DNA from: JADHUC01 sp964617665
GTDB taxonomy: Bacteria; Planctomycetota; Planctomycetia; Pirellulales; Pirellulaceae
Direction: 5' to 3'
Length of the DNA: 11,759 nt
NCBI GenBank assembly: GCA_964617665.1
Contig: CAZUAH010000434.1
Location: 1-11,759, forward strand
In this document: positions 1-8,340 of the stretch, piece after piece
Layout of the letters: every line of letters starts with the position of its first letter
Numbering within the stretch: the first letter of the stretch is position 1
Notes under the pieces: generated by a model
Databases searched by the model: none
What the model was told of the DNA's origin: nothing
Seen by the model: only the letters and a program-made list of their open reading frames with translations
Program-made: the position numbers and the translations under genes

Positions 1-837
1 CGTCACGGGCATCTGCGGGAGATTTGTCTCCAGAAAAGTCTCTGCGGCCCTGGACCCAAGCTGTTGTGTCAACCGAACCGGCACGTCATCGACATTGTCG
101 GTGCGGCCTATGTCCCCATTGTCTGATACGACTGGGGCCGACTCCGCCACGATCCAACGCAATGCTTGCTGAACCGACTGTCCCAACTGTGGGTCAACGA
201 TCGCCAGATCGGACAATAGATCACCCTGTGCCGAGTCAGTAGTTCGGAACGCTAGCATTTGTCCAAGTTGATGGGCACACTGCGCCCGTAGTTGTGGGGG
301 TTTGTCGGCCTTCATCCGACCCGCCAGCAACAAATGCCACACGGCGCGGCGTGCGGCGAGGCGACGATTTGACGCGTGCCAAATACGCGCTTGGCCAAGT
401 TGCGCTGCGACGGCAATCCGGCTGTTCGAGTTCTCGCGGACTAGTTTTTCGTACTCACTCGAAGCTCGATCTGATTCACCCAAGAACTCGGCACAGAGTG
501 CCAGACGGTAACGTAGCGGCGCCGATGCGCCATTTGGCGCATTGGCAAGAAGAGCCGCATATTCCTGGAGTGCCCCAGCCGGATCCTCCTCCATTAGTCT
601 CCTGTCCCCGTTAGCGAATCTGCCCGCCGCTACTTGAAGGGAGGGATTGGGCTCCGTATCGATCGGTTCGCTCGGCTCCTGGAAAGACATCTCCTCCGTA
701 TCCTCAACATTGGTCGAGGACACTTGATCGATTTCTGGCTCCCCGGCACTCCTGAGTGGAGAAGCGTATCGGGCTAGGGCTAAGCCCACCGCGTACGCTA
801 CGAGAACCACCGATGCTATCAAACCAAGCTTACGCAT
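1..837 (-). CDS. membrane-anchored TPR-like protein (3' end cut by window edge)
   Basis: The reverse strand is open for 279 codons from an ATG at 837 to the window edge with no stop, so the C-terminus is missing. Residues about 4-23 are a hydrophobic run (LIASVVLVAYAVGLALA) after a basic MRK, which suggests a signal anchor with the rest outside the cytoplasm. Residues about 30-70 are acidic and probably disordered. Residues about 85-200 hold paired amphipathic helices of TPR/Sel1 type (PAGALQEYAALLANAP, then YRLALCAEFLGESDRASSEYEKL). I recognise the fold class, not a named family. The start is supported by GAGGAAGG nine bases upstream (847-854). A sigma-28-like promoter at 896-922 on the same strand and the divergent flgM-like gene suggest co-regulation with the flagellum. 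A role in motility is inference. Confidence 0.72.
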   Translation of the reverse strand, partial: MRKLGLIASVVLVAYAVGLALARYASPLRSAGEPEIDQVSSTNVEDTEEMSFQEPSEPIDTEPNPSLQVAAGRFANGDRRLMEEDPAGALQEYAALLANAPNGASAPLRYRLALCAEFLGESDRASSEYEKLVRENSNSRIAVAAQLGQARIWHASNRRLAARRAVWHLLLAGRMKADKPPQLRAQCAHQLGQMLAFRTTDSAQGDLLSDLAIVDPQLGQSVQQALRWIVAESAPVVSDNGDIGRTDNVDDVPVRLTQQLGSRAAETFLETNLPQMPVT

Positions 838-867
838 ACTTCCCAGCCTTCCTCATAACCCGCAAAC

Positions 868-884
868 TGCGCTCATGTAGCGCA
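868..884 (-). promoter_or_regulatory. small stem-loop in the TPR gene leader
   Basis: TGCGCT and AGCGCA form a perfect 6-bp stem around a 5-nt loop, between the predicted transcription start (about 889) and the ribosome binding site (847-854) of the leftward TPR gene. It could shape leader stability. No function is shown. Confidence 0.3.
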
Positions 885-895
885 ATCCTTATAAC

Positions 896-922
896 TTATC
901 GACCTCGAAACGGTCTGACTTA
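896..922 (-). promoter_or_regulatory. candidate sigma-28 (FliA) promoter for the TPR gene
   Basis: On the minus strand TAAGTCAG, 11 bases, then GTCGATAA. The sigma-28 consensus is TAAAGTTT-N11-GCCGATAA; the -10 element matches 7 of 8 and the core of the -35 matches 3 of 4 with the expected spacing. Transcription would start near 889 and give a leader of about 50 nt to the ATG at 837. I found no equally good match in front of flgM or either flagellin. Confidence 0.45.
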
Positions 923-1003
923 AATTCCTGCTTGATCGAGCAAGTTTGCGCAAAAGTCTTCGATCACGTTTCTGGATCTCTCTCCCTAATTGGAGCGTCA
1001 GTC

Positions 1004-1312
1004 ATGAGAATCCCAAATTACCCCAACCGGCCAGACTCGACCCCTAGAACGCGACAGACACCGTCGCAACAGGGATCACGAATGGACCGAGCGGACAATG
1101 GCGACAGGTCTCAGGGCGAAGTGAAAGGAACTGAATCGACCCAACACTTCCCCGCACCGGAGATTGTCGAACTGACAAACCAACTGCGTGAGTTGCCTGA
1201 TGTGAGGCAGAAGGTCGTCGCTCGTGTGGCGAAGCAACTGCAGCACGGCAGCTACCTGACACGAGAAGCAGCGGAACGGACGGCCGCGCGACTGTTGAGA
1301 GAGGCAGGCTGA
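1004..1312 (+). CDS. flgM: FlgM-like anti-sigma-28 factor
   Basis: A 102-aa protein. FlgM binds sigma-28 (FliA) in the cytoplasm and is exported once the hook is finished, which releases late-gene transcription. Residues 1-50 are polar, Pro/Gln/Arg-rich and probably disordered, as in FlgM. Residues about 52-100 match the FlgM C-terminal pattern: LRELPDVRQKVVARVAKQL, then HGSYLTREAAERTAARLL, resembling the usual 'V..l...I..G.Y.vd...iA..Ll'. The ATG at 1004 is chosen because GGAG lies eight bases upstream (992-995). An ATG at 1082 (76 aa) is a possible shorter start, with AGGGA before it. The gene sits 143 nt before flagellin 1 with no terminator between, so co-transcription is possible. It is somewhat diverged from well-studied FlgM; the assignment rests on the C-terminal pattern plus context. 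Confidence 0.68.
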   Translation: MRIPNYPNRPDSTPRTRQTPSQQGSRMDRADNGDRSQGEVKGTESTQHFPAPEIVELTNQLRELPDVRQKVVARVAKQLQHGSYLTREAAERTAARLLREAG

Positions 1313-1455
1313 GCAGGGACGCAATATGTGCATTGTGAGTCACTAATTTCATAGTCAAGAAACCGGATTCGCGCATACGAACAGGCAGTGAGGCAAAAGG
1401 CGCGTACGAGAGGGAGTCGATCAGGTTTCGCAGTAAAGGTGGGGAGTGAAGAAGC

Positions 1456-2955
1456 ATGAGTCTGGTTATCACAAACAACGTCCAATCCCTGACGGCGCAG
1501 CACAATCTGAATCGGAACGCCACCGCACTTGGCCGTTCACTCGAACGGCTTTCTTCAGGCTTGAAGGTGAACCGTGGTGCGGACGGCCCGGCTGCTTTGG
1601 TGATATCGGAAAAGCAGCGAGCCCAAATCGCCGGTCTCGGACAAGCGATCGAAAACGCCGAAAAGGCGGTATCGATGGTTCAGACCGCTGAAGGCGCGCT
1701 AACGGAGATCAACTCGCTGCTCGTCAAGGCCCGTACGTTGGCAATTGACTCAGCCAACGCAGGCGTCAACGACACCGATTCGCTGGCGGCCAATCAAGCG
1801 GAACTCGATAAAGCCCTCGATACAATCGACCGAATTGCCAACAATACCCAGTTTGGTACGACCAAGCTGTTGGATGGGACGCTTTCTAGCAGCAAGGTGC
1901 TAGACGCCAGCGTAACGTCGTTCAGCCAAAGCGGCCTGGCCACGGGCAACTACGGGGTGGCATTCGGTGGTGCCTGGGTGAAGAGCAGCGTTACCGATGC
2001 TTGGTCCAACGGCGAAGCCACGGCATTGACCAATGAAACCGCGGCAGATGACGTAGACCTCGCTACAACGATGAACGGCGCCGGCACCATGTCAATTCTC
2101 GATGGCAGCGGCAGCACTTTGGTTAGTGTCAATTACGCTGATGCCGCTAACGTGAATACGACGCTGCAAGCTCTTCAGACTGCGGCGGATAACGCCAATG
2201 TGGGCGTGAACATCGACTTCACCGTGGGCGACGGCGCTGGCACGGCTGCAAGTATGGGGTTGACCGCTCAGGACTACGGCTCCTATGCCGTGGGCTATGA
2301 TCTGCAGATCACCAATGGAACTGCCTATAGCACGACCTCGGCGACGCCGACCTCCAACACGAATCAAACCATGACTGGGACGCTCGTCGACAACGCGGGG
2401 GCCATGAGCCAAGTGGGTAACCGTGGCAACACATTCCAGAATGCAGCGGGCACTGTCTCGATCACCTTTAACAACAGCGTCTTCACTGGGGCGTTCACCT
2501 CGGCCAACGCAGTGGAAGCCGCAACGGGCGCTGTGTACCAAATCGGGGCAAATCAGAACCAGACAGCTTCGATCGACATTGGTTCGGCCAAGACGTCGGA
2601 CATGGGTGTCGTTGGCAGCGATACGCTGGCCTCTTTGATAACGGGTGGCAGCCAGACGCTGACCGCTGGCAACGCCCAGACGGCGCTCTCGATCATCGAC
2701 CAAGCCATCGATGATGTGACCGGGTTACGAAGTTCCTTGGGAGCGTTTCAAGCGAATACCCTGGAATCCACGGCTAATAACCTGCGAGCCACGATGGAGA
2801 ACGTCGTTGCCGCCGAATCGGTGATTCGAGACACGGACTTTGCGTCAGAGATTGCCAACTTCACGAAGCAGCAGATCCTACAGCAGGCCGGAGTATCGGT
2901 GCTGGCGAGCGCCAATCAGACGCCGCAACTGGTACTCTCGCTTCTGGGTGGCTAG
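1456..2955 (+). CDS. fliC: flagellin 1
   Basis: Flagellar filament protein, 499 aa, exported by the flagellar type III system. The N-terminal D0/D1 region (residues about 1-140) has the classic signature: SLVITNNVQSLTAQHNLNR, ALGRSLERLSSGLKVNRGADGPAALVISEK, QIAGLGQAIENAEKAVSMVQTAEGAL. The C-terminal D1/D0 region (last about 90 residues) has LGAFQANTLESTANNLRATMENV, AAESVIRDTDFASEIANFTK and QQAGVSVLASANQTPQLVLSLL. The central 180-400 region is Ala/Thr/Asn/Gly-rich, as in surface-exposed domains. GGGGAG at 1441-1446 supports the ATG at 1456. A weak sigma-28-like pair (TAATTTCA-N11-CCGGATTC, 1344-1370) is the best promoter I can offer and is not convincing. The terminator at 3162-3202 ends the transcript. 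A second, about 95% identical flagellin lies at 6821-8323. Confidence 0.96.
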   Translation: MSLVITNNVQSLTAQHNLNRNATALGRSLERLSSGLKVNRGADGPAALVISEKQRAQIAGLGQAIENAEKAVSMVQTAEGALTEINSLLVKARTLAIDSANAGVNDTDSLAANQAELDKALDTIDRIANNTQFGTTKLLDGTLSSSKVLDASVTSFSQSGLATGNYGVAFGGAWVKSSVTDAWSNGEATALTNETAADDVDLATTMNGAGTMSILDGSGSTLVSVNYADAANVNTTLQALQTAADNANVGVNIDFTVGDGAGTAASMGLTAQDYGSYAVGYDLQITNGTAYSTTSATPTSNTNQTMTGTLVDNAGAMSQVGNRGNTFQNAAGTVSITFNNSVFTGAFTSANAVEAATGAVYQIGANQNQTASIDIGSAKTSDMGVVGSDTLASLITGGSQTLTAGNAQTALSIIDQAIDDVTGLRSSLGAFQANTLESTANNLRATMENVVAAESVIRDTDFASEIANFTKQQILQQAGVSVLASANQTPQLVLSLLGG

Positions 2956-3161
2956 TAGCCACGAGTTGGCTGCTCTGATGTTTTGAAAACACTGCCTGAA
3001 CGGAGTTGGCGATAGTGGATAGTGTCGGTATTTGCTCTGGAGAGCTGTGATTCCAAGTGTCAGCGTGCCTCGCAACGGCACCACCCCTGGGGCCGCGGCT
3101 TGGAGTTTGCGGCTCAACAGAGCAACCCGCCACATCGCATGACTATGTCAACTCCGCGTAG

Positions 3162-3202
3162 CCGTGGGAATCGCCGGTCGCTCCGGCGTTCCCACGGTTT
3201 TT
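3162..3202 (+). terminator. intrinsic terminator after flagellin 1
   Basis: The left arm 3162-3177 pairs with 3183-3197 as a 15-bp GC-rich stem with one bulged T and the loop TCGCT, followed directly by TTTTT (3198-3202). It stands only 40 nt before the fliD start, so flagellin transcription would mostly stop here. Confidence 0.85.
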
Positions 3203-3242
3203 GATTCTACTGGAAGCTGAAGGCAAGGAGTGCAATCCAAGC

Positions 3243-5252
3243 ATGTTCTCAATCGATGGACTCGCCAGCGGCTTGGACACGACCTCCATCATCGAGGGCC
3301 TGCTGTCCCTGCAGCAGACCCGAGTCGATCAGCTCAATCTCCGCAAACAAGAGGTCATCGGCGAGCAGTCGGCATTCAAAGGGATCGAGGCCAAGCTGCT
3401 CGGTCTCAGCAGTGCGATAGCAGGCCTGTCCCGCTCCGTGGACAACGTCCTTGAACAGCAGATCGCAACGGTCAGCGATTCGGACTTGGTCAGTGCTGCT
3501 GCTACCGATGAAGCGGCTGCGGGCGTCTATAACATTCGGGTAGATGCGCTGGCCCGCGCCCACCAGATCGCCTCTCAGGGTTATGCCAGCGCGCAAAGCC
3601 TCATTACGGAGGGCACCCTGACAATACAGGTCGGAAGTGGTACAGCATCCACGATCACGGTGGACGGTACGAACAATACGCTTCAGGGCCTGGTCGATGC
3701 TATCAACGCGTCGGACGCAGAAGTCACCGCGTCGATCATCAACGATGGCTCGGGAAGCACGCCTTTCCGCCTGCTACTAACCTCTGATAACACGGGTGCC
3801 GCCAACGTCATCAACATCACAAACAATCTGGCTGCGTCCAGTGGCGACGCGGTACAGCCCGATTTCTCGGGAACGGCAGTTCAGACAGCCGCCGACGCGA
3901 CCGTCACCATCGGCTCCGGAGTTGGCGCGATCTCCGTATCCAGCACCACCAACGAAATCGATGATCTGATTACCGGCGTTACGCTGAAACTGCTCGCTGC
4001 TGACGCCACCAAGGATGTCACAATTACCGTTTCCGACGATACCGAGTCCGCACAAGCCGCGATTGAAGACTTCGTCGGCGCATACAACGATCTGATGAAG
4101 TACATCGACGATCAGGTGCGATTCAATGCCGAGTCGGATGATGCGGGCACGTTGCTCGGCGATCGCTCGGTGATCGCGATCCAAGATGAAATACGGCTTG
4201 CAGTCACCAGCGTCGTAGCCGGCGTCAACAGCGACATGAACCGACTTTCGGCCCTTGGTATTTCGGTCAACGATTTGGGGCACTTGGTTGTCAATTCCAG
4301 CCAGCTCGGAGACGCCCTGGGCGGCCGTGTGGACGGTGTGTCGATGGAGGACGTCAAGGCCCTTTTCGCCCTGACCGGTACAAGCGACAACACGGGCATC
4401 CAGTTCGTGCTGGGCGGAACTGATACAAGAGACTCCACCGTCCCGTACGAAGTAGATATCACGCAGGCGGCCGAACGTGCGTCGATCACGGCGACGAACG
4501 CGTTGGCAGTGTCTACAGTCATCGATGGTTCCAACGATACACTCGCCATTACCATTGATGGCCAGCTCTCCGGATCCCTTACGCTCGCCCATGGAACCTA
4601 TACACGACAGGAGCTTGCCGATCATCTGGACGCCGTGATCGACGCCGATTCGACGCTCGGCAGTCGCTCGGTAACGGTTAGCCTGCAGAGCAACGCGTTG
4701 AAAATCACTTCGGATGTCTACGGTTCCCACTCCGAGGCCACCATCGGAACCGGCAACGCATTGACCACGCTTGGTTTCGACGGGACAGAAACCGGCCAAG
4801 GACAGGACGTCGCCGGCAAGTTCATTGTTGACGGCTCCGAAGAAACGGCCAATGGAACTGGTCAACTGCTACTGGGAGATTCGTCCAACGACAACACGGC
4901 CGGCCTACAGGCCCGTGTGACCTTGACGAGCAGCCAGCTAGTGGCAGGTTCAGAGGCGAACTTGACTGTTCGGAGGGGGATTGCATCAAGCCTGGACGAA
5001 ATACTGGGCAACATGCTCGATCCAGTAACGGGTCAGCTGAAAACGATCAGCGACGGATTCAATGAACGGATTGATTCGATCGATGGCAGCATCGAGCGTG
5101 TCAACGATTTGATCGATGCGCGCCGCGATTCATTGATCCAGGAGTTCGCGGCGTTGGAGGTGACCATCAGCCAATTGCAGACGACAAGCAACTTCCTGGC
5201 GGCACAACTGACCAGCTTGGTCGGTCTGTCGTCGCTTTCGCAATCTGGATAG
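3243..5252 (+). CDS. fliD: flagellar filament cap protein FliD
   Basis: Cap (hook-associated protein 2) that folds and inserts flagellin at the filament tip; 669 aa. The N-terminus FSIDGLASGLDTTSIIEGLL and the coiled-coil stretch to about residue 75 are the FliD_N signature, closed by YNIRVDALARAHQIASQGY (96-114). Residues about 123-183 look like a flagellin hook-IN motif (GTLTIQVGSG..STITVDGTNNTLQGLVDAIN..). A second such stretch lies near 420-530. The C-terminal about 60 residues (RIDSIDGSIERVNDLIDARRDSLIQEF..LE..ISQLQTTSNFLAAQL) are the canonical FliD_C coiled coil. At 669 aa it is longer than the roughly 450-480 aa of enterobacterial FliD, through an enlarged middle. The ATG at 3243 is chosen because homology begins there; AAGGAG at 3225-3230 is 12 bases away. 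It is followed by fliS after 58 nt, probably one transcript. Confidence 0.95.
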   Translation: MFSIDGLASGLDTTSIIEGLLSLQQTRVDQLNLRKQEVIGEQSAFKGIEAKLLGLSSAIAGLSRSVDNVLEQQIATVSDSDLVSAAATDEAAAGVYNIRVDALARAHQIASQGYASAQSLITEGTLTIQVGSGTASTITVDGTNNTLQGLVDAINASDAEVTASIINDGSGSTPFRLLLTSDNTGAANVINITNNLAASSGDAVQPDFSGTAVQTAADATVTIGSGVGAISVSSTTNEIDDLITGVTLKLLAADATKDVTITVSDDTESAQAAIEDFVGAYNDLMKYIDDQVRFNAESDDAGTLLGDRSVIAIQDEIRLAVTSVVAGVNSDMNRLSALGISVNDLGHLVVNSSQLGDALGGRVDGVSMEDVKALFALTGTSDNTGIQFVLGGTDTRDSTVPYEVDITQAAERASITATNALAVSTVIDGSNDTLAITIDGQLSGSLTLAHGTYTRQELADHLDAVIDADSTLGSRSVTVSLQSNALKITSDVYGSHSEATIGTGNALTTLGFDGTETGQGQDVAGKFIVDGSEETANGTGQLLLGDSSNDNTAGLQARVTLTSSQLVAGSEANLTVRRGIASSLDEILGNMLDPVTGQLKTISDGFNERIDSIDGSIERVNDLIDARRDSLIQEFAALEVTISQLQTTSNFLAAQLTSLVGLSSLSQSG

Positions 5253-5310
5253 ACCTTGGGACTTGGACAAGGACAACGGAAAAGCGTGACGCTTCGAGGA
5301 GCGATCTGAT

Positions 5311-5718
5311 ATGAATGCTGCTGACCACTACAAGAACCAGGTAACCAACGGCTGGACACGCATCGATATGCTCCTCGCATTGTATGACGCGATTGTGGAC
5401 TCGTTGTCTTCTGCCGAAGAGGCACAAGCTGAGCAGAACGAGTCGCGTCTAGCTCAGGAAATGCTGCGGGCCCAGCGTGTGATGTTGGGTATCCTGGCGG
5501 GACTCGACCACGACCGCCACGAGTTGGCAGGCGAAATCGGGCGCTTGTGCCATTTCGCTCTCGATCGAATCAGTCATCGAGATTTCACCGCAGCCCGCCA
5601 TGTTCTATCGCCTCTTAAAGAAGCGTTCGAGGAAATATCCGAACAAGCCCACGAATTGGAGCGAACCGGCGCAACTCCGCCGCTCGAACAAAACCAATCG
5701 CTCAACGTGACCGCCTGA
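5311..5718 (+). CDS. fliS: flagellin export chaperone FliS
   Basis: Cytoplasmic chaperone, 135 aa, that binds the flagellin C-terminus and prevents early polymerisation. The N-terminal motif HYKNQVTNGWTRIDMLLALYDAIVDSL matches the FliS pattern of a Tyr-containing start and 'LYdgai..l'. The four-helix length is normal up to about residue 120, followed by a polar tail (PPLEQNQSLNVTA). The ATG at 5311 has GAGGAG nine bases upstream (5296-5301). It probably shares a transcript with fliD. The last 11 codons recur as a scar after flagellin 2 at 8341, which shows that a second copy once existed. Confidence 0.9.
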   Translation: MNAADHYKNQVTNGWTRIDMLLALYDAIVDSLSSAEEAQAEQNESRLAQEMLRAQRVMLGILAGLDHDRHELAGEIGRLCHFALDRISHRDFTAARHVLSPLKEAFEEISEQAHELERTGATPPLEQNQSLNVTA

Positions 5719-5782
5719 CGTGTGATTCGCCTGAGTGAAGTAGTCCCGCGTTGGAAGCCTCTGAAACTCGTCAGGTGGTGGA

Positions 5783-5791
5783 TGCTACACC
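5783..5791 (+). promoter_or_regulatory. candidate extended -10 promoter of tRNA half 1
   Basis: TGCTACACC resembles an extended -10 (TGnTATAAT) and ends 23 nt before the first base of the tRNA half; the same spacing is kept in copy 2. The block 'gatgctacac' is conserved between copies. No good -35 box is visible. Confidence 0.3.
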
Positions 5792-5814
5792 GGCGACCGG
5801 ACTCACGCGAACAT

Positions 5815-5852
<38 letters not shown>

Positions 5853-5880
5853 TTGTGCCGATGAATCTGGTGCGTTCTCT

Positions 5881-5910
5881 GCTGTATTCCCTGGGAAACA
5901 GCGGCTTTTT
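5881..5910 (+). terminator. hairpin plus T-run after tRNA half 1
   Basis: GCTGT-a-TTCC pairs with GGAA-ACAGC (5881-5902, one bulged A, 3-nt loop) and is followed by GGC and TTTTT (5906-5910). It could end transcripts of fliD-fliS or of the tRNA half. Confidence 0.55.
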
Positions 5911-5994
5911 CGCCCCCTATCGGATCTCTCGAAAGCCAGCGTTTGACACCCGTTTAGCCCCCGTTAAGACACGTTGCGGGTGCCATGACACCCG

Positions 5995-6820
5995 ATGACA
6001 CCTCCGTCTCATCGCTTGCTCCCGTTCGCTTTTTCCCACCGGGCCGATGGCCTGCGTTGACTCGCTGCGTTCGCCCCCTTTGTATCCTCGCACAACCGCA
6101 TAGAGGCGGCAGTTGTTTGAACTGCCCAACACGAAGACACACTTTGCGGCCGTCGGTGAGACTCTTGACCGTCGTCTATGCTCCCAATCGCCGTTGTGGA
6201 TTGCTGAGTAAGCAAGTATGTACAGCAACGAAGCGGCTCACGCTGAGCTGCAGCCAGCACTCACTAGGTGGTTGCCCCTCTCAGGGGAGAGACGGTCGGT
6301 GTTGCCGAGTTGATGGGACTGGAGAAGAACTGGGACGACTTCGAGCTGCTTCGAATGGCCGAGAGAATTGACGCCGAGTTTCGGGAAGTAGCGAGCGACA
6401 CAGCAAGCCATTCTTCACTTCTACGAGTCTGCGGGAAGACCATCGAACGTGTCGACAACGAATCCCAAGCTTGCATTAACTGTCGCTGCGTCGCAACCCG
6501 CTTTGCGCCGTATACAGCCCCTTTTTCACAGTTTCCATTCTGGTCACGCCGCTCGCATCCTTGGGCGACGTGGTTGGTTTCATTTTGGCCCGTCTGCGGC
6601 CCTGTGTGTCACACATCTATAAAGTGTACCGCTTTTTCCAGTTCGACGCCTCACATGCTCTGATACGGTTATATGATGTATGACGTTGATTCCTGGTAGA
6701 GTTTTTCGCACTTACAGCCCTCTCGTTCATCCGATCGGTCTGGCAGTACCGATGTCAGCGATAATCGGGCAAGTGCCCACTGTCCGACGATGATAGCATC
6801 CGAAACCTGAAGGCTCTGTA
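5995..6820. other. intergenic stretch between tRNA half 1 and flagellin 2
   Basis: About 825 nt with no confident gene. It contains TGACACC repeats at its left end, a perfect 7-bp hairpin with a 5-nt loop at 6108-6126 (GGCAGTT/AACTGCC, no T-run), a coding-like fragment about 6300-6480 (listed separately), and the upstream region of flagellin 2. The only promoter hint for flagellin 2 is TAGAGTTT at 6697-6704 (7 of 8 to a sigma-28 -35 box), but no good -10 follows at the right distance. Confidence 0.6.
6268..6663 (+). CDS. uncertain small ORF, possibly a gene remnant
   Basis: A 131-codon frame opened by GTG (or ATG at 6313). I do not recognise it. The first about 75 residues look coding: acidic, amphipathic and GC-rich at third positions (VAELMGLEKNWDDFELLRMAERIDAEF). 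After about residue 75 the composition turns to Cys/Trp/Ser-rich and random-looking, as if the true frame was lost near 6480. There is no convincing ribosome binding site. It may be the decayed 5' part of a gene that lay between the two flagellin copies. Confidence 0.22.
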   Translation: MVAPLRGETVGVAELMGLEKNWDDFELLRMAERIDAEFREVASDTASHSSLLRVCGKTIERVDNESQACINCRCVATRFAPYTAPFSQFPFWSRRSHPWATWLVSFWPVCGPVCHTSIKCTAFSSSTPHML

Positions 6821-8323
6821 ATGAATAGCTTGGTTATCGCGAACAACGTCCAATCCCTGACAGCGCAGCACAATCTGAATCGGAGCTCCACCGCGCTTGG
6901 CCGTTCCCTAGAACGGCTTTCTTCAGGTTTGAAGGTGAACCGTGGTGCGGACGGCCCGGCTGCTTTGGTGATATCGGAAAAGCAGCGAGCCCAAATCGCC
7001 GGTCTCGGACAAGCGATCGAAAACGCCGAAAAGGCCGTGTCGATGGTTCAGGCCGCTGAGGGCGCGCTAACGGAGATCAGTTCGCTGCTCGTCAAGGCTC
7101 GTACTTTGGCGCTAGACTCAGCCAACGCGGGCGTCAATGACGCAGATTCACTTGCGGCCAGTCAGGCGGAACTCGACAAAGCCATCGATACGATCAACCG
7201 CATTGCCAACAACACGCAATTTGGCGCGATGAAGCTGTTGGACGGAACGCTTTCCGCCAGCAAGGTGCTAGACGCCAGCATAACGTCGTTCAGCCAAAGC
7301 GGTCTGGCCACGGGCAACTACGGGGTGGCATTCGGGGGTGCCTGGGTTAAGAGCAGCGTTACCGATGCTTGGTCCAACGGCGAAGCCACGGCAATAACCA
7401 ATGAAACCGCGGCGGATGACGTAGACCTCGCCACAACCATGAACGGCGCCGGCACCATGTCAATTCTTGATGGTAGCGGCAGCACTTTGGTCAGTGTCAA
7501 TTACGCTGATGCCGCTAACGTGAACACGACGCTGCAAGCTCTGCAGACCGCGGCGGATAACGCCAATGTGGGCGTGAACATCGACTTCACCGTGGGCGAC
7601 GGCGCTGGCACGGCTGCAAGTATGGGGTTGACCGCTCAGGACTACGGCTCCTATGCCGTGGGTTATGACCTGCAGATCACCAATGGAACTGCCTATAGCA
7701 CGGTTTCGGCGACGCCGACCTCGAACACAAACCAAACCATGACAGGGACGCTTGTCGACAACGCGGGTGCCATGAGCCAAGTGGGTAACCGTGGCAATAC
7801 CTTCCAAAACGCGGCGGGAACTGTCTCGCTCACCTTCAATAATAGCGTTTTCACTGGGGCGTTCAGCTCGGCCAACGCAGTGGAAGCCGCAACGGGCGCC
7901 GTCTACCAGATCGGGCCCAACCAGAATCAGACCGCTTCGATCGATATTGGTTCGGCCAAGACATCGGATATGGGTGTGGTTGGCAGCGATACGCTGGCCT
8001 CTTTGATAACGGGTGGCAGCCAGACGCTGACCGCTGGCAACGCCCAGACGGCGCTCTCGATCGTCGACCAAGCCATCGATGATGTAACCGCCCTGCGAAG
8101 TACGCTGGGAGCCTTTCAAGCGAATACCCTCGAATCGACCGCCAACAACTTGCGGGCCACGATGGAGAACGTCGTTGCCGCCGAATCGGTGATTCGGGAC
8201 ACGGACTTTGCCGCAGAGATTGCCAACTTCACGAAGCAGCAGATCCTGCAGCAGGCCGGAGTGTCCGTGCTGGCGAACGCCAATCAAACGCCGCAACTCG
8301 TACTCTCGCTGCTGCAAGGCTAG
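6821..8323 (+). CDS. fliC: flagellin 2 (paralog of flagellin 1)
   Basis: 500 aa, filament protein, with the same N- and C-terminal flagellin signatures as flagellin 1 (SLVIANNVQSLTAQHNLNR at the start; AESVIRDTDFAAEIANFTK and QTPQLVLSLL at the end). I count about 25 substitutions and one extra residue (Asn2) against flagellin 1, about 95% identity. Unusually, the central surface-domain part (residues about 180-350) is almost identical, with changes concentrated in the first 160 and last 100 residues. GAAGG at 6809-6813 is seven bases before the ATG. The upstream region bears no resemblance to that of flagellin 1, so the two genes may be regulated differently. Downstream, homology to the flagellin 1 flank lasts about 15 nt and then jumps to the fliS 3' end. 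Confidence 0.95.
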   Translation: MNSLVIANNVQSLTAQHNLNRSSTALGRSLERLSSGLKVNRGADGPAALVISEKQRAQIAGLGQAIENAEKAVSMVQAAEGALTEISSLLVKARTLALDSANAGVNDADSLAASQAELDKAIDTINRIANNTQFGAMKLLDGTLSASKVLDASITSFSQSGLATGNYGVAFGGAWVKSSVTDAWSNGEATAITNETAADDVDLATTMNGAGTMSILDGSGSTLVSVNYADAANVNTTLQALQTAADNANVGVNIDFTVGDGAGTAASMGLTAQDYGSYAVGYDLQITNGTAYSTVSATPTSNTNQTMTGTLVDNAGAMSQVGNRGNTFQNAAGTVSLTFNNSVFTGAFSSANAVEAATGAVYQIGPNQNQTASIDIGSAKTSDMGVVGSDTLASLITGGSQTLTAGNAQTALSIVDQAIDDVTALRSTLGAFQANTLESTANNLRATMENVVAAESVIRDTDFAAEIANFTKQQILQQAGVSVLANANQTPQLVLSLLQG

Positions 8324-8340
8324 TAGCGACGAGTTTGCCA

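Noticed and set aside
294..614. Rightward frames of 69-106 codons at the left edge
   Set aside because: They lie opposite the continuous 279-codon leftward TPR-like gene, which has a ribosome binding site and a sensible protein.
3777..4865. Long leftward frame antisense to fliD
   Set aside because: It is a GC-driven shadow of fliD codons with no recognisable domain, start signal or composition of its own.
6713..6764. Sigma-28 or sigma-54 promoter before flagellin 2
   Set aside because: TCCGATCG (6730) and AGCGATAA (6757) resemble -10 boxes but lack a -35 at the right spacing; the TGGCAG near 6741 lacks the -12 GC.
5853..6820. Group I or other intron in the tRNA-Leu anticodon loop
   Set aside because: No 3' exon (T-arm with GGTTCRA, acceptor CTCTCGC) was found in the next kilobase after either half, and the two downstream sequences diverge after about 140 nt.
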